10,847 nt of DNA from Alkalihalobacillus alcalophilus ATCC 27647 = CGMCC 1.3604 (GTDB taxonomy: Bacteria > Bacillota > Bacilli > Bacillales > Bacillaceae_D), in assembly GCF_000292245.2 (NCBI RefSeq), contig NZ_ALPT02000113.1, positions 1 through 10,847 on the forward strand. Direction: 5' to 3'. Of the stretch, positions 6,154-10,847 are shown in pieces. The notes beneath the pieces were generated by a model. The model had not been told where the DNA came from, ran no database searches, and worked only from the letters and a program-made list of their open reading frames with translations. A program made the position numbers and the translations under genes. Every line of letters begins with the position of its first letter. The stretch's first letter is position 1.

Positions 6154-6253
6154 ATTTCTCCCCCCTTTCTTCATTTGACGAATCATCCTTTCATTCGGTT
6201 TTATTTTCTTAGGCAAGTCTGAACCTTACCAATACTGCACCTCTTATCCAACC

Positions 6254-6280
6254 AAAAAAACCACCGCAATAGGTGGTTTT
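6254..6280 (-). terminator. Terminator of the mntABCD operon
   Basis: On the minus strand AAAACCACC (6272-6280) pairs with GGTGGTTTT (6257-6265) around a six-base loop, followed by T residues to 6254. It lies about 60 bases after the mntD stop and about 100 bases before the sigma factor start. The hairpin has A/T runs on both sides but only minus-strand transcription is expected here. Confidence 0.9.
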
Positions 6281-6339
6281 ATCATCCTGTTCATTCTATT
6301 TTTAAAGTAGTCTTTTTTCTCACTTTTGTAAATAGCTTT

Positions 6340-7221
6340 TTAGCTTGTAGTTGATGTATCAGCAGGCTTTATCCATTTTGAAACTAAACCATGCTTTGGT
6401 GAGAAAATAAAGCTAACGAGAAAGACTAAGCCTGTTGCAAAAGCCATTGAGCCCGAAATCGATGTATCAATCCAAGCTGCAATATAGTAGCCAACAATCG
6501 CTGAAAGAACACCAAAGCTCGCACTCAATATAAGCATTACCGCCAGTTTATCTGTCCAGAGGTATGCAGCTGCTGCAGGTGTAATCAGCATCGCAACAAC
6601 CATAATCGCTCCAACCGCATCAAAAGAAGCAACGGTTGTAATTGAGACAAGGCTCATAAATAGATAATGCATAAAAGCAACTGGGATCCCAAGACTTGCA
6701 GCAAGAGCCGGATCAAAGGAAGTAATCTTCCATTCCTTATAAAAAGCAATAATAAAAATAAGAACTACCACTAATACTAAAGCAAGCATCGCGGTTGTCG
6801 TTGGAATCTCACCTACAATTGGGTAAACGGTCGTTTCAAATGGAACAAATGTGATCTCCCCCATGAGAGCATGTTTCACATCCAAATGAGCATTTCCTAC
6901 AGCAGTAGATATTAAGATAACTCCAATGGCAAACAAGGTAGTAAAAACGATCCCCATCGAGGCGTGCAGTTCAATATCAAGCGAGTGCAGCCACTGGACT
7001 AGAAACGCTGTTAATAATCCAGCTATAACAGCCCCTATCAGCATATGTGGACCGCTTAACTCTCTTGTTATTAAGAAAGCAACGACAATCCCTAAGAGAA
7101 CCGTATGGCTAATCGCGTCTGACATCATCGCCATCTTTCTTAAAATTAAAAAGACACCAATCAACCCACAGGATAACCCAACTAAGGCAGCCGTTAAGAT
7201 AATCCAAGCTGTATATGTCAT
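6340..7221 (-). CDS. mntD: Manganese ABC transporter permease MntD
   Basis: A polytopic membrane protein of the ABC-3 (metal-ion permease) family, 293 residues with about eight to nine hydrophobic helices. Family signatures are LRKMAMMSDAISHTVLLGIV near the N-terminus, GMGIVFTTLF-like ASMGIVFTTLFAIG, the KEWKITSFDPALAASLGIP coupling segment in the middle, and VVAMLITPAAAAYLW after it. It forms the membrane channel together with MntC and is powered by MntB. Its ATG follows the mntC stop by one base, and AGGAGG lies inside the end of mntC. It is the last gene before the operon terminator. Two different permeases side by side is the arrangement of B. subtilis mntABCD and Treponema troABCD. Confidence 0.92.
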   Translation of the reverse strand: MTYTAWIILTAALVGLSCGLIGVFLILRKMAMMSDAISHTVLLGIVVAFLITRELSGPHMLIGAVIAGLLTAFLVQWLHSLDIELHASMGIVFTTLFAIGVILISTAVGNAHLDVKHALMGEITFVPFETTVYPIVGEIPTTTAMLALVLVVVLIFIIAFYKEWKITSFDPALAASLGIPVAFMHYLFMSLVSITTVASFDAVGAIMVVAMLITPAAAAYLWTDKLAVMLILSASFGVLSAIVGYYIAAWIDTSISGSMAFATGLVFLVSFIFSPKHGLVSKWIKPADTSTTS

Positions 7222-7222
7222 C

Positions 7223-8134
7223 TTATTGGACGCCTCCTTCTTTTAAACCTGATTTTTCGACTCGTTTTTGATGGGCCTTAAATTGAAGATAATTAATAAA
7301 AAGTCCTTTTTCTTTCCCAAAAATAAGCGAAATAATAAAAAGTACTGCCGCTACCACGACAATAAAAGGTCCCGTTGGCCAGCCTCGTCCTAATGCACTA
7401 ATAGCCGTCCCGACCACTCCTGAGATTCCGCCTATAAATGCTGACAAGATCAACATCCATTTAAATGAATGAGTCCAATATCTCGCACTAACAGAAGGAA
7501 TAATTAATAGCGTCGCAATTAAAATGACACCGACGGCTTGAATACCGACCACAATTGTCGTCACAAGTACCGCTGTGTATAAAATATTCATTCCTTTTAA
7601 TGAAAGTCCAAGCCCTTGAGCAAAACCTGCATCAAAAAGAAATAGCTTCCATTCTTTAAAAAGAAGCACGATGACTACTAAAACGATAAAAGCTAAAGCT
7701 AACATCGTATATACATCAGACCGTACCATCACGGCTGCCTGACCAAAAATAAAACTATCTAAACCACTTTGATTTCCACCCGGCATCCTATTAACTATCG
7801 TAAGCAGCATAATTCCTAGTCCAAAAAAGACGGAAAGAATCATTCCCATCGCGGTATCTTCTTTAACCCTTGTCGATGATTGAATCCATTGAATAAAGAG
7901 AGCCCCCAATAAAGCACTTGCCGCCGCACCTAAAATTAAGATAAATAGATTTTTTTCCCCTAATAACATAAAGGCAATAACTACACCAGGTAGTGCTGCA
8001 TGGGCAAGGGCATCACTCATAAGGCTTTGCTTTTTCCAATAAGCGAGCGTACCAACGGCTCCTGCGGCAATTCCTAAAATCATCGTGCTAAACAAAACCC
8101 ATTGGGTGTTACTACTTAGCAGAATGGACCACAT
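7223..8134 (-). CDS. mntC: Manganese ABC transporter permease MntC
   Basis: The first of the two ABC-3 family permeases, 303 residues with about eight to nine helices. It shares the family marks LAYWKKQSLMSDALAHAALPG, TAMGMILSVFFGLGI, the coupling segment KEWKLFLFDAGFAQGLGL, and ATLLIIPSVSARYW. ATG at 8134 (MWSILLSSNTQWV) is chosen over the ATG at 8182: GGGAG lies nine bases upstream, and the N-terminus then begins as in other MntC/TroC proteins. With this start it overlaps the end of mntB by 23 bases, pointing to coupled translation. The C-terminal tail after the last helix is basic (FKAHQKRVEKSGLKEG) and cytoplasmic. Confidence 0.92.
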   Translation of the reverse strand: MWSILLSSNTQWVLFSTMILGIAAGAVGTLAYWKKQSLMSDALAHAALPGVVIAFMLLGEKNLFILILGAAASALLGALFIQWIQSSTRVKEDTAMGMILSVFFGLGIMLLTIVNRMPGGNQSGLDSFIFGQAAVMVRSDVYTMLALAFIVLVVIVLLFKEWKLFLFDAGFAQGLGLSLKGMNILYTAVLVTTIVVGIQAVGVILIATLLIIPSVSARYWTHSFKWMLILSAFIGGISGVVGTAISALGRGWPTGPFIVVVAAVLFIISLIFGKEKGLFINYLQFKAHQKRVEKSGLKEGGVQ

Positions 8135-8870
8135 TGGCGTTCGCTCCCATCCACTGCATGTTGCCACCGTATGTTCTCCCAATCATTTCTGGTGTGAATA
8201 CTTCATTTGTTCTTCCATGCTCCACCACCGTTCGATTAAGGAAAAGAACATGATCAAAATAATTGGGAACCGTCTGCAAGTCGTGATGAACGACCATCAC
8301 GGTTTTGCCCATCGACTTTAACTCCTGCAGCGTTGTCATGATGGCTCTTTCTGTTGCCGCATCAACCCCAGCTAGTGGTTCATCCATAAAATAAAGATCG
8401 GCTTCCTGCACAAGGGCTCTTGCTAAAAAGACACGCTGCTGTTGTCCTCCTGATAATTGACTGATTTGCCTTTTCGCATAATCAGCCATGCCCATTTTTT
8501 CTAACGCTGCATAAGCTTTTTCTCTATGTGTACGTGCTGGGATTTTCAACCAGCCAATCTGTCCATATAAACCCATCGTCACAACATCCAAAGCATCTGT
8601 CGGGAAATCCCAATCGACCGAGCCCCGTTGTGGTACATATCCAATTCGTTTTTTAGCCTTTTTAAAAGACTGCCCAAAAAATTGTACCTCCCCTTTTAAA
8701 AGAGGGTGTAATTGCAACATTGCTTTAATAAGAGTCGACTTACCGGCACCGTTTGGACCAACGATACCAGTAAGTGTCCCTGAATGTACCTGAAAGCTTA
8801 CATCATGTAACACTGTATTTTTTTGATAAGATGCTGCCAAGTTATTCACTTGGATAACAGCCGTTTCCAT
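8112..8870 (-). CDS. mntB: Manganese ABC transporter ATP-binding protein MntB
   Basis: The cytoplasmic ATPase of the metal importer, 252 residues. All motors are intact: Walker A GPNGAGKST (38-46), Q-loop Gln81 in YVPQRG, signature LSGGQQQR (139-146), Walker B LYFMDE (159-164) with catalytic Glu164, D-loop, and switch His196 in VVHHDL. The segment VDWDFPTDALDVVTMGLYG after the Q-loop is typical of the Mn/Zn/Fe chelate importers of the ABC-3 group. The ATG lies one base after the mntA stop, with AGGAGGAG inside the end of mntA. It energises uptake through MntC and MntD. Confidence 0.95.
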   Translation of the reverse strand: METAVIQVNNLAASYQKNTVLHDVSFQVHSGTLTGIVGPNGAGKSTLIKAMLQLHPLLKGEVQFFGQSFKKAKKRIGYVPQRGSVDWDFPTDALDVVTMGLYGQIGWLKIPARTHREKAYAALEKMGMADYAKRQISQLSGGQQQRVFLARALVQEADLYFMDEPLAGVDAATERAIMTTLQELKSMGKTVMVVHHDLQTVPNYFDHVLFLNRTVVEHGRTNEVFTPEMIGRTYGGNMQWMGANANVVHSAK

Positions 8871-8871
8871 G

Positions 8872-9813
8872 TTACTCAGCTCCTCCTGCTAACGCCTGAT
8901 AAATCGTCTCGACATTATGGCGATACATTCCTAAATACGTTCCTTCATCCGTTCCTGCTTCACCCATCGCATCAGAGAAAAGCTCTCCTCCAATTTCGAC
9001 GTCAATCCCCTCACTTGCTGCACCTTCGATCACTGATTCAATCATCCTTGTCGGTACACTTGATTCAACAAAAATCGCCGGAACTTGATATTCGCTAATT
9101 AACTCAATTGTATCACGAATGTCAGAAACCCCAATTTCATCTTCCGTACTTAACCCTTGTAACCCAACCACTTCTAAATCAAATTTTTCGCCAAAATAAC
9201 CAAATGCATCATGGGCCGTTACTAAATAACGTTGATTCTCGGGAATTTCCGCTAATTTTTCTTCTGCTTCCGCTTGTAAAGCTTCTAATTCAGCAAAATA
9301 CTCTTGCTTGTTCGCTTCGAATTCGTCCGCTAGATCAGGTGCATAGTCTTTTAGTTCTTCGACTGCAGCAGCTAGTGCTTGCTTCCATAAATCAATATCA
9401 AACCAAATATGTGGGTCAATCACTCCCACTTCTTCTTCTAAAAGGTCAGATTCAGAAATAGCATCACCAACGGCTAAAACTGGTTTTGATTGACCGATTT
9501 GATTAAAGATTTTGACCATATTAACTTCTAAATCTAACCCATTATAAAAAATAAGATCCGCTTGCTCCAATGTTGCAATATCGCCTTGTGTTGCATTATA
9601 TAAATGTGGGTCAACAGATGGCCCCATCAAACTTTTCACTTCAACATGCTCGCCACCAATAACAGAAAGAGGTTCCCCGATTTGAGCGATCGTGGTCATG
9701 ACTTGAATTTGCTCATCCCCATCCGCATCACTTGTTACTTCCTCTTGATTACAAGCAGCCAACACAGTCATAACGACCATACTCATCAACAAAATAAATA
9801 GTTTCTTTTTCAA
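8872..9813 (-). CDS. mntA: Manganese-binding lipoprotein MntA (TroA-like receptor)
   Basis: The extracellular metal receptor of the importer, 313 residues. It begins with KKK, a hydrophobic stretch and lipobox LAAC, giving a lipid-anchored Cys21 in the mature protein. It belongs to the cluster A-I (ZnuA/TroA/PsaA) family: metal ligands are predicted in DPHLY (His70), DPHIW (His135), TAHDAFGYF (His201) and LFSDAMG (Asp281), joined by the long helix rich in Glu and Ala. The third ligand is His, as in TroA and ZnuA, not the Glu of PsaA. Metal choice therefore rests on the MntR box and the two-permease operon, which favour manganese. TTG at 9813 is chosen over the ATG at 9828 because GGAGGGGAG (9818-9826) lies four bases before the TTG and overlaps the ATG. 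Mature protein is acidic, as expected for an exposed lipoprotein. Confidence 0.93.
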   Translation of the reverse strand: MKKKLFILLMSMVVMTVLAACNQEEVTSDADGDEQIQVMTTIAQIGEPLSVIGGEHVEVKSLMGPSVDPHLYNATQGDIATLEQADLIFYNGLDLEVNMVKIFNQIGQSKPVLAVGDAISESDLLEEEVGVIDPHIWFDIDLWKQALAAAVEELKDYAPDLADEFEANKQEYFAELEALQAEAEEKLAEIPENQRYLVTAHDAFGYFGEKFDLEVVGLQGLSTEDEIGVSDIRDTIELISEYQVPAIFVESSVPTRMIESVIEGAASEGIDVEIGGELFSDAMGEAGTDEGTYLGMYRHNVETIYQALAGGAE

Positions 9814-9814
9814 T

Positions 9815-9892
9815 TTACTCCCCTCCATTTGCTTTTAGTATGTACAAAATACCTTTATCTATTTTTTTATACATAATTTTGACCAAGCTCAT
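9815..9892 (-). CDS. Possible 25-codon leader ORF before mntA
   Basis: An ATG at 9892 opens a 25-codon frame whose TAA (9815-9817) lies one base before the mntA TTG start, so the mntA ribosome binding site is inside it. The peptide is basic and contains MYKKIDKGILYILKAN. A weak AAGG lies eight bases before its ATG. It would sit in the ~130-base leader made from the MntR-controlled promoter. The geometry would allow coupled translation of mntA, but the region is AT-rich and the frame may be chance. I know of no family it belongs to. Confidence 0.25.
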   Translation of the reverse strand: MSLVKIMYKKIDKGILYILKANGGE

Positions 9893-9931
9893 AATCTTAA
9901 CCTTACATAAAACTTGTTCACTTAACTAAAA

Positions 9932-9953
9932 AAGTTTCCCTAGGGCAAATATT
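9932..9953 (-). promoter_or_regulatory. MntR operator of the mnt operon
   Basis: The minus strand carries TTTGCCCTAGGGAAACTT at this site, which closely matches the Bacillus MntR box (type TTTGCCTTAAGGAAACT) and has two-fold symmetry TTTSCC-TA-GGSAAA. It overlaps the -10 and the expected transcription start, so Mn-loaded MntR would block RNA polymerase. It is the strongest sign that the operon serves manganese. Confidence 0.88.
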
Positions 9954-9977
9954 AAACCGATTTGGTGATACTGTCAA
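9949..9977 (-). promoter_or_regulatory. Sigma-A promoter of mntABCD
   Basis: A perfect -35 TTGACA (9972-9977) is followed by exactly 17 bases and TAATAT (9949-9954), five of six for the -10. Transcription should start near 9942, giving a leader of about 130 bases to mntA. The MntR operator overlaps the -10. Confidence 0.9.
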
Positions 9978-10110
9978 CACATAATTTTACTTTTATCAAA
10001 AAAATTACGACTTCAAACAAAATCAGCATTTACCCATTTTTATGCTCCTAGCCACTTACAGGTTCGAGGAATTTTCTAAAATGTAAGTACGAATTAATGT
10101 TAAAACAACA
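9978..10110. other. Intergenic stretch between mnt promoter and the upstream terminator
   Basis: The whole gap from 9829 to 10156 has no accepted gene. Beyond the mnt promoter region at one end and a terminator at the other, this part is AT-rich and holds only a weak inverted repeat, ACTTACA (10054-10060) with TGTAAGT (10082-10088), with a 21-base spacer. I see no RNA gene or further operator in it. Confidence 0.5.
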
Positions 10111-10142
10111 AAAAAGGAGGATGCCTTTTAAGACATCCTCCT
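10110..10142 (-). terminator. Terminator of the upstream membrane protein gene
   Basis: On the minus strand AGGAGGATG (10134-10142) pairs perfectly with CATCCTCCT (10115-10123), followed by a run of T down to about 10110. It lies 15 bases after the stop codon of the gene at 10157-10840 and insulates the mnt promoter from it. Confidence 0.92.
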
Positions 10143-10156
10143 GATTGGCACTATGA

Positions 10157-10840
10157 TTAAATTTTAATCCTCATATCCTTAATCAGATGACGAATGACAG
10201 CAGCCAACGCGATAATTAAGAACAGACTAATCACTACTGCTCCTCCTACAGAAGTGGTCAAATTAAGCCACTCTAACCAAGGAATCGAACCCGCCTCACC
10301 CCAAATTTCACCGTGAACAATTAACACGATAATAGAGAGAAGAATACTGAACAGACCAGCAAAGAAACTATAACGATAAAATCCAGCCCCGATAAACCAA
10401 CCTAACAAATAGTACAAAACAAGTTCCAGTGGTGCTTTTAGAAATAATGCCATGAACCCTGTACTCATATTCGAAAAGAAAAACCATTCCACAATAGAAA
10501 AAATCGTGATGATAACAGTCAATATTAAACTTAATACAACAACAGCACCCATTGTCCCTTTAAAATAATCATTACGCGTCATCCCATTTGAGACATAATA
10601 TTTGATAAAAATCCATAGAGTTAATAACCCGCAAATTAAAAAGAAAATTTTCCCAGAGTTTATCATGCCATGAAAGAATGTCCATTCAATTTCCCTAATA
10701 CTCCAATCAAGATTGAAGAAATCAGGAATAAATAAAACGGATAAATACGAAATAGCATAAATCCCGACAAACCACAGCATCCAAGAACCCATCGTTCGAA
10801 TTTGATCTAGACCTAACTGAAAGGCTTTTGTTGTTTTCAT
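10157..10840 (-). CDS. Six-helix membrane protein of unknown function (possible ABC-2-like permease)
   Basis: A protein of 227 residues with hydrophobic helices at about 17-38, 62-82, 97-118, 134-152, 157-177 and 197-218, and no signal peptide or catalytic motif that I can name. A cytoplasmic-loop motif SNGMTRNDYF (84-93) resembles the G-x-T/S-R-x-D/E-x-F loop in permease subunits of Bacillus ABC-2-type exporters (YhcI/EcsB-like groups), which would fit a small transporter operon upstream of the window, but I do not recognise it firmly. The start ATG is preceded by AAGGAG with only one base between, unusually close. The next Met (residue 17) lacks a site altogether, so the first is kept. It is the last gene of its transcript, since a strong terminator follows directly. 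Confidence 0.8.
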   Translation of the reverse strand: MKTTKAFQLGLDQIRTMGSWMLWFVGIYAISYLSVLFIPDFFNLDWSIREIEWTFFHGMINSGKIFFLICGLLTLWIFIKYYVSNGMTRNDYFKGTMGAVVVLSLILTVIITIFSIVEWFFFSNMSTGFMALFLKAPLELVLYYLLGWFIGAGFYRYSFFAGLFSILLSIIVLIVHGEIWGEAGSIPWLEWLNLTTSVGGAVVISLFLIIALAAVIRHLIKDMRIKI

Positions 10841-10847
10841 TCTCCTT

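Noticed and set aside
6154..6253. Possible ECF-type autoregulatory promoter upstream of the sigma factor (TGAAAG followed by CGTC).
   Set aside because: Only seven bases separate the two elements, whereas ECF promoters need about 16-17. Sigma-A candidates here are also weak, so no promoter is claimed.
9108..9461. Plus-strand open frame of 117 codons inside mntA.
   Set aside because: It lies fully antisense to a gene with clear family motifs, has no ribosome binding site, and its low-complexity Leu/Gln-rich product is typical of a shadow frame.
10054..10088. Inverted repeat ACTTACA / TGTAAGT between the mnt promoter and the upstream terminator.
   Set aside because: Seven-base arms with a 21-base spacer, no T run and no known operator match; easily chance in AT-rich sequence.
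1..10847. Search by eye for CRISPR repeats, tRNA/rRNA genes, riboswitches and prophage features.
   Set aside because: No regularly spaced repeats, no tRNA-like cloverleaf and no recognised riboswitch core were seen on either strand; a covariance-model scan would be needed to be certain.

Overview
The window comes from a low-GC Gram-positive bacterium, almost certainly a Bacillaceae member. The evidence is strong AGGAGG-type ribosome binding sites, TTG and GTG starts, a perfect sigma-A promoter, a MntR box, a Bacillus-type LexA (SOS) box, and a mntABCD gene order like that of B. subtilis. Every gene I accept lies on the minus strand, so transcription runs from high to low coordinates.

Right end to left. 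(1) 10157-10840 encodes a six-helix membrane protein of unknown function, probably part of an ABC-type export locus continuing beyond the window, and it ends at a strong terminator. (2) 9972 down to 6254 is a complete four-gene manganese uptake operon: mntA (lipoprotein receptor), mntB (ATPase), mntC and mntD (two permeases). It is driven by TTGACA-N17-TAATAT with a MntR operator over the -10 and start region, and is closed by a terminator. (3) 6153 down to 3872 is an overlapping operon: an ECF sigma factor, a PadR-like regulator with an N-terminal extension, and a HAAS (permease prefix) domain fused to an FtsW/RodA-type (SEDS) membrane protein. The SEDS gene is split by a one-base frameshift in a poly-A run. 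The Asp of its HTDF motif, needed for glycan polymerisation in RodA and FtsW, is Val. (4) 3747 down to 225 is the wreck of a response regulator / histidine kinase / ABC ATPase / FtsX-type permease locus. The regulator is intact. The kinase stops after its N box, the ATPase is absent, and only the C-terminal end of the permease remains.

Between the two broken genes sits a tnpB-only IS200/IS605-group (IS1341-type) element, about 844-2275, with both ends apparently intact. Its tnpB is full length, with RuvC and zinc-finger residues present. A reRNA/omegaRNA-like 3' end carries a long hairpin capped by a GCAA tetraloop, and a near-consensus LexA box lies between a possible -10 and the tnpB start. 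Because the kinase joins one end and the permease the other, simple insertion does not explain the locus. Recombination between two copies of the element, deleting what lay between, fits best. (5) 1-224 holds the terminator of the permease and a candidate promoter with a palindrome reading out of the left edge.

Most noteworthy are the possible SOS control of a TnpB nuclease, the IS-bounded deletion that orphans a response regulator, and the little-studied ECF sigma / PadR / HAAS-SEDS operon. All assignments come from reading the sequence; no database search was run.
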